From the NCBI GenBank assembly GCA_023362775.1, contig JALMGJ010000015.1, positions 8,848,501 to 8,912,500 of the forward strand: a stretch of 64,000 bases of DNA, in the 5' to 3' direction. The notes beneath the pieces are model-generated. The model saw nothing but the letters and a program-made list of their open reading frames with translations, did not search any database and was not told the origin of the DNA. The first letter of the stretch is position 1. Each line of letters starts with the position of its first letter. Origin of the DNA: Charina bottae (lineage: Eukaryota; Chordata; Lepidosauria; Squamata; Charinaidae). The translations under genes were made by a program, and so were the position numbers. This document shows positions 46,825 to 57,701 of this stretch, piece after piece.

Positions 46825-47651
46825 CTACATAGATTGGTACAGAACGATAAAATAAACTACAGCTATCTTTTCAAGAGACCAGACTTCATGGAGCTATATC
46901 TGGCCTTTCTTGCTTCCCCCACCATTATGCATTTTTTAAAGATAAAGAATGGAAAAATCCACAACAAACATCCAAAGAGTCACATCTGAAAGGCTTTATA
47001 TTTTATTGGGAAAAGATGCTTGGTAAGAATGCCAGTATGGTTTTCCTAATGTTAGTATCTCTATAATAATCCAGGCGCTTCATCTAGGCTTTTCTGAATT
47101 AAAATTTTATTGGCTAATGCTAATAAATGTCAATTGAATTTATATTCATGATATCAATAAATGTCATTTCTTTACATACACCTGAGCCAGTGGGATAATT
47201 CCACATATTGATAATATTTAGAACTGATTTCAGAGGCAGGGTAATTAATGAATGGTATATTAGGGTTATATTTACAGGTGGAGTAAAAAGGTATCTGAGC
47301 ATTACCTGCTCTTTCAAAGTTTTTGAAACCAGAACAAGTGACATGCACAGGGGAAAGGCAACCTTGAGTTTGACTCCTATTATAAGCAGCCATTGCATAT
47401 GTGAGTCTAGGGGTATGATTCACATTGTATATGTGAGTGTCACGTAGGACCATCACAGTGAGTCTAGGGGTACTTAACTATGTGACAAGAGTAGATCTCT
47501 TTCAACCAAATATGAAATAAGACCAATTGATTCCAAGAGCCCAGCAGATACATCTCCCTAGGGTTTTCAGGAAGGCTGGTATAACACTGTGTGCAGATCT
47601 GGCAGACTTTGACAGGGAAGCACAACTGCACATTCTGGATCCTCACAACTC
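46822..47651. other. No recognised feature
   Basis: Unique. GTGAGTCTAGGGGTA occurs twice about 58 bp apart (47400, 47458). Confidence 0.45.
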
Positions 47652-48005
47652 TTTCATGATAAAAAAAGGTAAAGGTACCCCCCGCACATTTGTGCAGTCG
47701 TGTCCGACTCTAGGGGCCGGTGCTCATCTCCGTTTGTTAGCCGAAGAGCCAGCGTTGTCCGAAGACGCTTCCGCGGTCATGTGGCCGCATGATGCGCGCA
47801 GAACGCTGTTACCTACCCACCGAAGTGGTACCTATTCATCTACTTGCATTTGCATGCTTTCGAATTGCTAGGTTGGCAAGAGCTGGAGCTAGTGCGGGAG
47901 CTCACTCCGCACGCAGGGCTAGGGATTCGAACCTCCGAACTTGCGATCTTCCGATCAACAAGCCTGGCGTCTTACCCGCTGAGCCACCACGCCCCTTTCA
48001 TGATA
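47652..48005 (-). mobile_element. tRNA-derived SINE (type A), complete, with TSD
   Basis: The element at 47662-47995 (334 bp) is the reference full copy. The minus strand reads GGGGCGTGGTGGCTCAGCGG (box A), AGGTTCGAATCCCTAGC (box B), a body of about 200 bp, the tail hairpin AGAGTCGGACACGACT and then (ACCTTT)n. TSD TTTCATGATA lies at 47652-47661 and 47996-48005. The intact TSD and well-kept promoter boxes suggest a fairly recent insertion. Confidence 0.92.
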
Positions 48006-48519
48006 GCATGATAGCAGGAGGCATATTATTAAGTTCCTCTCCCCCTCCCCTTGGCACAGCTGTCCTTTTCTACTCATGACATATTAATCCAGGAAGTAGT
48101 AAGACTGGAATTGGTGGGGCAATTTCTTGAGGATCAGATTGCAATTGTGTGACACTTGCAAGTTGGATGTTTGGCTCCTCGAGTTTCCTTTCGACTTTTC
48201 CCATTGTTTTATTTTGCAAGGTCTTCCTTCAATTTAGTAGCCTCCCTTTCTCTGTTTCTCAGTCATCAAGGTGTCCCTGCAAAGCCCAATCCTCCTCCTG
48301 GATGGGTGTTCATGTATTAAATCACCAGCATTGCTGAAGTACATCATGTCAAGTGTGGCAAACATAATAGTGAAGAACCTGACTTTAGATAGACCATTGT
48401 GATCCATCGTTCAGCAGAATTGTGGAAAAATGAGATTTCTGACACATTGGAAAAATCCAACACTTATCATACTTTGGATCCTACTTGTAAGGTAATAAGA
48501 GATTTCAGTAGCCTGATTA

Positions 48520-48524
<5 letters not shown>
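48006..48524. other. No recognised feature
   Basis: Unique sequence. Confidence 0.5.
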
Positions 48525-48575
<51 letters not shown>

Positions 48576-48576
48576 C

Positions 48577-48627
<51 letters not shown>

Positions 48628-48635
48628 TACACACA

Positions 48636-48676
<41 letters not shown>

Positions 48677-48685
48677 ATACACATA

Positions 48686-48718
<33 letters not shown>
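48525..48718 (+). repeat. (TA)n(CA)n(TC)n compound microsatellite
   Basis: (TA)n at 48529-48570, alternating CA and CATA runs to about 48688, then (TC)n to 48718. Long frames on both strands arise from it. Confidence 0.97.
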
Positions 48719-48720
<2 letters not shown>

Positions 48721-49204
48721 GTCGTTCAGGACTTCCAAGGTTTGAGATTCAAGACGTTGCTGCCTATAAAGGTATAAACTGATGAAAACAGATCCATCGC
48801 CAGAAGGATTCCATTTCCCTGTAAAAGTGCAAATTCTTGAGAGAACCTTTGCTTATGTCATACAACAGAGAGAAAAGGGGGCTTGCTTCCCACTCCATAT
48901 TTTTATATCTGCATAGGGTAGAGACTCTAAGATTTTACAAGCAGATTTCAGAGAAATGAACAAGCTACTCTTCCAACTTCAAATTAAGTTTCACCACTGG
49001 CTGGGTCAAGTGCTCATACTATGTAAAATATTTGAAGAAAAAGTCTAGTGTTGAAGTATCTCTGCTGCACAGCAGTGAAACTAGGTAAAATCCTTACCCC
49101 TACAAACTGGACTGGGGAAAAAAAGACCTTTGGAACAAAATCCTAGAGAGTCACCACTGACAATATTTGTTAGCAAGTACTGGGTAGTCTTGATATGCCA
49201 TCAA
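48719..49204. other. No recognised feature
   Basis: Unique sequence. Confidence 0.5.
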
Positions 49205-49470
49205 ATGGTAATGTGGGCAGTCTAGGTGCGCTGGTTTTTCACTTCCAAGTGAGATTCAAGGTTCTGGCTGTCATCTAGAAAGCCCTACATGGCATGGGGC
49301 CCAGTTATTTGAGGAACTGCTGATCTCCTGAGGTTTCTGCCTGGCCAGTAAGAGCTGACAAAATGGCTGCATTCCAGGTGCCTTTGATCAAAAGTTTGGT
49401 CTTTTGGGACCCAGGAAGAGCACCTTCTCTGTTGTGGCACCTGGAATGAGGTCCCCTCTGAGATCCATTA
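49205..49470 (+). mobile_element. L2-like LINE ORF C-terminal fragment
   Basis: Conceptual reading gives pieces of the L2/CR1 C-terminal region in broken frames: a FKVL...ALHGMGPSYLRN segment (about 49250-49320), then RAPSLLWHLE (about 49425-49455), equivalent to the RAFSV..LWN motif at 40830. It is interrupted by stops and is older than the 40745 copy. Confidence 0.6.
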
Positions 49471-51080
49471 CATGTTTTTCATGAGCTACACATGTATGTG
49501 TATCAAGAACATCAGATGGGATTTAAAACAAAAAAGTGCTAAGATCATTCTACAGTTGCACATCCATTATATGAAAGAAATCATAAGGAATCCAGTTGAA
49601 GTAACAAATGAGTTCACAATTGCTTTGCTTCTGATAATTCCCATATGTTTTTTAAGCTATCTTTGGAAAATCAAGTTATTTTTCCATCCTCCACAGAGAT
49701 TAATATATGCCGTACCTTATATTTATTTCAGTCCACTGAGAAGCTGTCCCAGTCTTGAACATAAATAGGGATAAAGAAAAAAGGAGGGTAAAAATGGGAA
49801 TATTTATTATTAGGAGAAAATCTAGATATGCTGCACAGTCTCTTTAATGACCTTGGAATGTGCTTGGAAGACTTGTATATTTTCATATGGGACTATGTTT
49901 AGATGCAGGAATAATAATAACAACAACAGTAGCAGCAATGCAATCGGTGCAGAAGGAAAAGTTGCAGATATAACATTCCCCATCTCTTCTGCCTGAATCA
50001 GCTAGAACAAGCCTTGCTTACATTTCCCGGTGGACTTAAATCCATAAATATAATATTAGTCTTTGGAGGGCTAGAAACCATACTGATTCATTTTTAAATG
50101 ACTTACATTTGTGCTACGCTTCTGAGTTGTGGAACCTGAAGGAGCTGGCTTTAAAACTTGACCCTGAACCTTAAGATGAAGCAGAGTAGACATTCTCTCT
50201 GTGACTGCAACACATTTGTCTCTGCTTTAGCATCACTTCATATACTTATCCCAAGAAAGTACACACAGAGATCTGCTTTTGCTTTTGAGTCACAGAGAGA
50301 ATGTACATACAGTATCTCTGGAGGCCCTTAAATATCTCAGCTTCCCAGCAGATCTGAAGATTCAGTGAAGAAATGCACAAGCTTGTCTCATGCCCCTGGG
50401 TCTTAACATCTAAAATAGTTTCAGTACACTGAGGAATCCATAAGAATGGGAACAGTTTAACAGCAGAATAATCTGTCTAGGGAGGTGGTGGTCTCTCCTT
50501 CGCTTGAGTTATTTTGCCCTCTTGTTAGGGTAGAAATCCTGCACTGAGAAAAGAGACATAGTGTGTTGTCTCTAGACTCTACTGAGCCCATAAACACCTT
50601 TGCTGGTGTCCACCAAATGTATCACTGCTGTTCCATCCAGTGATGATGACTTCTTTATAGTTTAAAAAAGGAGGAGGAAAACTGGCAAGCTGTACAGCAA
50701 AGCAATGGCTTCCAGCATCGCCTTTATTTAATTGAAAGTCTACGAGCTCTGTCTTCTCAGCAAAGGAATACTAAGATTAGCTCGAGGGATGGGCAAGGAA
50801 CAACCTCAATCATTTGCCTTCTTAGAAATCGCATAATTGATTGGGCAGCCATTTTGTGAACAAAAGAGAGCTCCCATAAATATGGACTCAAAATGTCAAA
50901 TGTGCTCATGGGTCCCAAAAATTGGGGGAGTAGATTTTCTCCCAGTCCCCTTCCAATAGTAGGTTTTGAATCATTCATGAAGAGGTCTTTTTTGTATTCA
51001 CAGTATACTCAAAGAAAAAGAAGTTTCTTCAGTCTCTGATACGAGTAAGGTAAGGAATATCCAGCCTAAATCGTTTCAAA
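49471..51080. other. No recognised feature
   Basis: Unique sequence over about 1.6 kb. Confidence 0.45.
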
Positions 51081-51790
51081 TTTGTTGTTGTTGTTGTTGT
51101 TGGTCGCACAGTCAGCCAGATGTTGAGACTGGATTTGGCATTTTTGTCCACCTATTGAGTCCTTCCCAAGGAGCTGGGAAAGGCAGATGTTGTTGTTTAA
51201 TAATATTGAAGGTAGGATGTAAGCTGTTCCAAGTCAAGCCGCCTTTTGCAATTGACTGATGGTGCTTTTGCCGATGGTGTTCAAGTGGTGCTCCAGATGT
51301 TTTGGAATTGCACCCAAGGCACCTATTACTATTGGGACTATCTTTGCTTTCTTTGCCACAGTCATTCTACTTCTATTTGCACGTCTTTATATTTTGTGAT
51401 TTTCTCCAGTTCTTTATCTTCTATTCTGCTGTCTCCAGGTATTGCAATGTCCACTATCCAATCATCATCATCTTCACCATCATCATCACCATCATCATCT
51501 ACCCCAATCAGATCTACATATGTCCTTATAGTAGGATGTTGAATCCTTTGACCAGGGTGGAAATGACTGGAAATTAGTATCATTGTACTGCAGGATTCAA
51601 ATCGCAGACCTGTCTCCAGGTATTGCAATGTCCACTATCCAGACTTTTTTGTCTTTCTTATCAACAATTGTTAAGTCTGGGGTGTGGTGTGGCAGGTGGT
51701 TGTCTGTTTGAATTCTACACTGCCTATATATAAGAATCTCATTTGAAAGCCAAAGAACTTGTTTGAATTCTTCTGTGACCACTTGATCTT
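51081..51790 (-). mobile_element. R4/Dong-like LINE 3' fragment with internal duplication
   Basis: The minus strand encodes NHLPHHTPDLTIVDKKDKKV and then WIVDIAIPGD. This is the PD...VDIA pattern of the restriction-like endonuclease found C-terminal to the polymerase in R2/R4/NeSL-type LINEs. The next segment, RIEDKELEKITKYKDVQIEV, is the usual continuation. The IVDIAIPGD block occurs twice (about 51430-51462 and 51608-51640), separated by a CAT-rich insert. The 3' end lies at the left with a (TTG)n complement of an (AAC)n tail. The clade within this group is tentative. Confidence 0.65.
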
Positions 51791-51899
51791 TTTCTTAATG
51801 AGACAGAACTCAGAGCAACCAGTTCCTCCAGCCCTCAGTATGGTCAGATAGCTCAGACACACACTTTCTAAAATCACACACACACACCCGCCGCCAATT

Positions 51900-52420
51900 T
51901 ATCATATATAACCTGTGTAGGCCACTTTAAAAGTACATGGAGAAAAAGAGAGTGTTTTCCCATGATAATTGTGGGGGAGCAGAAAAGGCAGGGAGTATCT
52001 TCTGGAACTTGACTGTGTAAACTAGCTCAAAGTCACAAGCAACTTTCTTTGCTCTATTACCCCACAAGTCTGCCATTTGTTCCACTTGACATTTCGCTTT
52101 TGTTTATACGTGTGTGTGTATAATATATTGTAATTTATCACACAAGTGATTTATTACAACCTTAGAGCATAAAGGGAGCAAACCTTAGTTAAAAATAAAC
52201 CCACCGGCTACAGTAATCTCTGAGGGTACAAAAAAATAACGCTCGGCAACTTATTTTCTTTGTCTGCGTATAATGTATATTGTCTAATAGCTTAAAAGGG
52301 AGCCCTCTAAAGTTGACTCATACAAGCTCACTAATGATACCCACAATCCATATTTTTAGAGTCAAACGGCAATTAATAGATACATGTTGGTTCATTATGT
52401 ACTGCTTTTACCAGAAAGGA
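51900..52420. promoter_or_regulatory. Candidate conserved non-coding block (weak)
   Basis: Repeat-free, AT-rich sequence with homeodomain-type cores (GTAATTTATC, GGCAATTAATAGA) and no frame. It is listed because it is one of several repeat-poor blocks in 51.9-59.7 kb. Conservation cannot be judged from one sequence. Confidence 0.2.
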
Positions 52421-53056
52421 AAAATAATATACTTTTGAAGTGGAAGATTTGCTGAATTTATAGTAAAGGAAACAGGCAATTTGTTTTCTATATGATCTTC
52501 GCAAGGAAGGAGTGGGGAAGGAGTCATCTTAAAATCAAGATCACCTTCCTTCCAGATCCTATCAGAGATTTTAATCAATTCAATTGAATTCCAATTAAAC
52601 CACAATCCATACTCTGTCATTGTAATCAAGAGTGTGCCAATTGTTTTTTTTTCATTCATCCATTGCTGCATTCTACTCATTGCTTTTCTTCTTTTCTTTT
52701 CTTCTTTATTTAATTAAAACATGTATACCCAGTATTCTACTAAAAAAGGCAATGAGTATTGCTTGTCTTAAAGTGTAGCTGCAACTGTAATCATAACTGT
52801 AAGCCTTGTTGAGTGTTTTAGACTGAGGATTAGAGCTTAACTGTTTGCTTGGAACTGTAAAGCTTTCCTGCTAATTTGGAAGAGTGCAATTTTTTTTTCA
52901 GGCTAACAGCCCTAAGCAACTTTTGAGTCAAGTAAGAGAGACTGTGCCCCCACCCTCTACCCTCAAAAAGTATGCAGGATTAGGCCAAAATAACAAATTT
53001 GATTTTATGCCATTTAAATTCAAATTTCATTCAAGTGAGATGAATTAAAAATACTT

Positions 53057-53425
53057 GATATTACACTAAAAGGTAAAGGTTCCCCCCGCACATTTGTGCA
53101 GTCGTGTCCAACTCTAGGGGCCGGTGCTCATCTCTGTTTGTTAGCAGAAGAGCCAGCGTTGTCCAAAGATGCTTCCACGGTCATGTCGGCATGATGCACG
53201 CAGAACGCTGTTACCATCCCACCAAAGTGGTACCTATTTATCTACGTGCCTTTGCATGCTTTCGAATTGCTAGGTTGGCAAGAGCTGGGGCGAGTGCGGG
53301 AGCTCACTCCGCACACAGGGCTAGGGATTCGAACCTCCGAACGTGTGATCTTCCAATCAACAAGCCTGGCGTCTTACCCGCTGAGCCACCACGCCCCTAG
53401 TAATATCCCATGGGATATTACACTA
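53057..53425 (-). mobile_element. tRNA-derived SINE (type A), complete, unusual right junction
   Basis: The element at 53069-53397 has the same plan as 47662-47995. The left TSD is GATATTACACTA (53057-53068). The matching right copy (53414-53425) is separated from the tRNA head by 16 nt, TAGTAATATCCCATGG, which is largely an inverted copy of the target sequence. Confidence 0.88.
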
Positions 53426-54389
53426 CCCATGTATTTAATAAAATATTATAAGCTACAATTTGGCTGTAGATTCCTGATTGCTTCTATGGATTATGGATGC
53501 ATCTGAAGCTTTTGGAGCACATATGCTGTTGAGTGCTCATGCTTGATTGCTTGATTGGCGTCACCATTGCTGTTCTCTAGGAACAATAAGACTAAGGCTC
53601 AGGTTGCATGCAATGCTAAGCATACTTCTTAGGAGAACAAGCCAGTGGTCCCTACTTTACTTCAGAACAAACATTCATGATATCGCCATCAGTATAAGTG
53701 TTCTGGCCAACATCTGAATGCTTGCAAGCAAAGACAAGGTAGTCTCCTGAGCCAATGTGCCCTTGTTTCTGTTGTCTGCTCTAAGGGGAAACGGGGGGAA
53801 ACTAGGATTCTTTAGGCAATAATCTTTATAGTTCCGCATGTTTATATGGTTACTGATAGTTCTTTAGTAGAGAGTCTGCATCTGCCTGGAATACAGTAAT
53901 GAATTTCGTAAAAGATGAAAATCCTTCAACAGAGATAAAAGAGGCATGGAAGATGGCCCGTTGTCTCACAAGACATGGAACACTTCTAATGGAAAGAGAG
54001 ATCTTGTTCCTTTTGGGGTTCCTTACTCCCCTGTAAATACAAATGCTACTTTCTCAAAGCCTGCAGCACCCTAATGCCACATCAACACCACGTCATGGCA
54101 ATTCAGCAAACTTGATAATAAACTGTCATATAAGTCAAGAGAAAAAGTTAGTTCTCAAAATCTAAACTGGTCAAGATTTAAGTTTCTTTTCTGGGTCTCC
54201 TAGTTTTTTATCTCTGTCTGTTTTTGAGAGTGTGTCTTTGTGTGTATGTGTGTGTGCGCGCATGGTATGTTTGATTGCATGTGTTCTTTAAGTACACACA
54301 CACATTTCTTTACACTATGGTGGATCTCCTTTTCACTTGTAATGGTGCCTCTTTTCCATTTGCATTTAAAAGACAGTAAATTGCAGGGT
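53426..54389. other. No recognised feature
   Basis: Unique sequence. A GT-rich patch lies at about 54235-54262. Confidence 0.45.
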
Positions 54390-54770
54390 TCATAAACATT
54401 TTTATAGTGATTTATTAAAGACTAGAATGTCACTCCTGCTCTTCACACTTAAGCAGCTCTGAGAACCAGCTGCAGGGCCCGGCACAATCTTGCTTGGCCT
54501 ATAAATATATAAGAACAAGCTCCTTTTGAAAGGTATTTGTGTGTGTGCCAGTGAGAGAACGTACGGGGGTGGGTGAGATGCTAGAAGGACAGAGAATGAA
54601 CTGTTTAAACAACATTTGTGGCACCATTTTTCATCTTTCCACTTATTAGATGACCCATTTTTATTCAGCCTCCAAGTAATAACTGGGTTTTCATAATTTA
54701 CAAAGCACTTGAGTTTGCAAATTAGAAATGTTCAAAGGCAACTTTCCCATGATATCACTGAATAAACGCT
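54390..54770. promoter_or_regulatory. Candidate conserved non-coding block (weak)
   Basis: Repeat-poor block with CTATAAATATATAAG and TTTAAACAACATTTG-like words and no open frame. It ends at a large microsatellite. Regulatory status is only a guess from composition. Confidence 0.2.
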
Positions 54771-54786
54771 TCTTTATTCGCAACCC

Positions 54787-54890
<104 letters not shown>

Positions 54891-54924
54891 CAGGCTGAAG
54901 AATCTATCACAACCAGAGGAGGGG

Positions 54925-55010
54925 GGAAGGAAGGAAGGAAGGAAGGAAGGAAGGAAGGAAGGAAGGAAGGAAGGAAGGAAGGAAGGAAGGAAGGAAGGAA
55001 GGAAGGAAGG
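54925..55010 (+). repeat. (GGAA)n microsatellite
   Basis: About 21 tetranucleotide units, the second (GGAA)n tract in the window (compare 42168). Confidence 0.97.
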
Positions 55011-56020
55011 ATCATGCCCCACAATGGTTGAGGGGCTTTGTTGGATTCAAAAATCACCAGTGAGCCAAGCACTTACGTTACTCCCTCCCCTGAAGTTTAG
55101 ACCTTAGTCTTAAGGTCCCTGTTGAAAAACAAAAAGGAGAAGATGACTTTGGAGCTCTGTTCATTTCCTTTGCTGGCAGTAAAGTCACCCAAGAAGGGAA
55201 ACTCAGCCAAGAGCTGTTGTTCAGAAGGGGCACCGTGATCTTTCCTGGATCCCAGTGGACCTTCACTAGAGGGGATTATAAAGTGCTTTGAACAAACAGC
55301 ACCAAAAGGAAACACAGGAACACACACACACAGACCCTCAGACACAACACTGCCCCTCTTCACTTGCCCTTCCAGTGACCAAGAGGGAGTATTTCTTTCC
55401 ACTTTTTCGCATTACAATAATGGCTTTGAGGCTCTTCAAAAGAGTGCTAGCGGTCCCGACAAATGGTGCATGACCAACCAAAGACCTGGTCTTTTGTTAC
55501 AACAGCTCAGCTCCAAAGGAATCCTTCCCTGCCTGTTTTCCTTGCCATTAACTGCGATGAAATGAGTTTCCCCCCCTTTCTGATTCCAGTCCCCCCCCCC
55601 CATTACAACCTGACCTGTTTGCACTTATGCACAGATTATTTCATGAAGACATTTTTCCACCCACCCTCCTGCTCGGCCAGGCCTAAGAGCTCCTGTCTGC
55701 AAGGTTATCTATTCAGAAAGCAGAGCCTCTTCAGCACAGTCTTTCTTTTTTCCCTCCCTTGGAAAGGGAGGGGGGAAAATCTGATCTCACAGATAATAAC
55801 AAGGCTGTTCACTTTACATTCCTCTGATAAGCAGCTGCACACTGGAATCACAATTTTTGATGTCTATTGTCATTGAACATACAGTCTCTTGATTTTATAT
55901 ATATTTTTAGAATGTATTAAAAAAATCAGCAACTACTACTAAGAAGTGGTACTCCTTTTTAAACCATAGAAGCAATGTAATGTGATATCACAATTTGTTA
56001 GAAGATCAAAGGAAAACAAA
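55011..56020. other. Unique, moderately GC-rich stretch
   Basis: A 137-codon frame (55463-55876) has no family signature and lies over poly(C) runs. It is treated as chance. Confidence 0.4.
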
Positions 56021-56061
56021 ATGATGATGGTGATGATGATGAAGAAGAAGATGATGATGAT
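56021..56061 (+). repeat. (ATG)n/(AAG)n microsatellite
   Basis: Short compound trinucleotide run. Confidence 0.9.
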
Positions 56062-56079
56062 TGCACTGTTTGCAAATAT

Positions 56080-56400
56080 TGTTTTTTGGTAGCATGCAGT
56101 GGAAATTTCAGGGCATCAGTGCCTGAACTTTCTGCATGCATTAGCGTTTGATTAACTTTAATCAAAGAGCTAACTTGAGTTTGATGTGTAACTATTTCTG
56201 TTCATCATAAACAACTGCATCAAGGCAGACAAAACCATAACGCTTGAATGCAGACGGATGATTCAGCACTGCAAAGTAGAAGCTGTTTCCTCACATGTCG
56301 GATGAGCTGCGCATGAATAAATTACTCATTTTCATTTTTGCTTCACTAGTACCCAATCTCCACAAGTTGCTGGCTAGGTTCTTCAGAATGAGCCATCCAG
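56080..56400. promoter_or_regulatory. Candidate conserved non-coding block (weak)
   Basis: Repeat-free sequence with several balanced motifs: GATTAACTTTAATC (an inverted repeat with HNF1-like halves) at about 56152, and GCATGAATAAATTACTC near 56311. There is no frame. The motif content resembles vertebrate developmental enhancers, but the judgement is subjective. Confidence 0.25.
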
Positions 56401-56914
56401 GGTCAACCTGCAATTTAATGCTTAACTGAATATAAAGAGACCCCTTGCAAGGGGTTTACAATTACTGATACCCCAAGTATTTACTTACATGCGTGCAAAC
56501 CTGCTCATTGCTTTAATGGGAAGACAAAGTACATCAAAAAAACCTATCACCTGGAATGGGGCTTCCTGTCAAAAGGTCCCATTCCCTTTAGGAACAACAG
56601 TGATGTACCGTTGACACTTTTGAAGCACTGATTTTAAAACAACAACAAACTGTTCAGCTCCTTTTTGTGAAGGATGAAGAAGAGGAGGCGAACCAGGAAT
56701 TTAGTCTTGAAATTAGCCCATAGCATGGGCATCTGCAGGAAGGGTCAACATCTGCAAGTGACAGGTGCAGCATCACAGTTGAAGACTCACCCCCTTTGCA
56801 CATCTGTGCAACACTGACTCATGATCAAAAGAGGTGGGGCTTCAATTATAATGACACACCCACCATCTTGCAGATTTTGACACCTACCCCCATGGATGCC
56901 ACCAGCCTACATCC
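56401..56914. other. No recognised feature
   Basis: Unique sequence. Confidence 0.5.
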
Positions 56915-57201
56915 CTCTAAGTCAGAGCTTTCCAAACTGTGTGTCGCGACGCAAAAGTGTGTCGCCACACACAGTCTGGTGTGTCGCCACACAACCCGGA
57001 AGCGCTGATCATCGTCAGCGCTTCCGGGTTTTCCCGCGGCGACACACCAACTGCGGTGCGCACAAACCTGAAAGCGGCAGCAGCGCTTCCGGGTTTTTGC
57101 GCGCTGCCGCAACGGCGGCACTTCCGGGTTTTCCCGCGGCGACATACCAACGGCGGTTGGTGTGTCGCCGCGGGAAAACTTTGGAAAGCCCTGCTCTAAG
57201 T
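56915..57201. mobile_element. hAT-type element, CpG-rich hairpin type, 8-bp TSD
   Basis: The element at 56923-57193 is 271 bp. TSD CTCTAAGT lies on both sides (56915-56922, 57194-57201). The ends (CAGAGCTTTCCAAACTGTGT and ...TTTGGAAAGCCCTG) match the other four hAT copies, but the interior is unrelated to theirs. It contains a perfect 16-bp stem with a 6-nt loop (56993-57030) and a 24-bp stem with one mismatch and a 4-nt loop (57128-57179). CpG density is far above the surroundings. No transposase. Confidence 0.92.
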
Positions 57202-57309
57202 ATTGATGGGCTCCAACAACTCCCTAGTTGTAACCAGCATGCCAATGGTTAGGGAGAGAAGATAGAGGAGAGATGACATTTTCTTTTTTATTCCAAGGAA
57301 CTTGAAATT

Positions 57310-57701
57310 CAAACTCAAGATTCTGCCATTTGAATCCTGCAGTACAATCATACTGGAGACAGCAGAATAGAAGAGAAAGAACTGGAGAAAATCACAAAAT
57401 ATAAAGACCTGCAAACTATGGCAAAAGAAAACGAAGATAGTCCCAAGAATAATAGGCACCTTAGGTGCAATTCCAAAACATCTGCAGCACCACTTGAACA
57501 TCATCGGCATTGACAAAATCACCATCAGTCAATTGCAACAGGCAGCTTTACTTGGAGCAGCTTACATCCTGCAACGACACCTTTAATATTATTAAACAAC
57601 AGTATCTGCCTATCCCAGGTCCTTGGGAAGGACTCAATAGGTGGACAAAAATGCCAAAACCAGTCTAAACATCTGGCAGACTGTGCGACAAAACATAATA
57701 A
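57310..57701 (+). mobile_element. R4/Dong-like LINE 3' fragment
   Basis: Plus-strand counterpart of the element at 51081-51790. GGAGACAGCAGAATAGAAG is followed by a broken frame (KELEKITKYKDL) and CACCTTAGGTGCAATTCC. It then runs to GGTCCTTGGGAAGGACTC and TGTGCGACAAAACATAATA at the 3' end. Several frameshifts and stops. The upstream endonuclease core is deleted relative to the 51-kb copy. Confidence 0.65.

Noticed and set aside
47900..47995. tRNA genes on the minus strand at the heads of SINEs
   Set aside because: Box A and box B are present, but the heads continue into SINE bodies, lack clean acceptor stems and occur in several copies with TSDs.
47789..48079. Open frames across the type A SINEs (also at 1-231, 53104-53400)
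   Set aside because: They translate SINE sequence and recur wherever the SINE occurs.
48411..48782. Cys/Val- and Tyr/Ile-repeat proteins on both strands
   Set aside because: Direct translations of the (TA)n(CA)n(TC)n microsatellite.
55463..55876. 137-codon plus-strand frame
   Set aside because: Lies over poly(C) tracts, with no motif and no splice sites supporting an exon.
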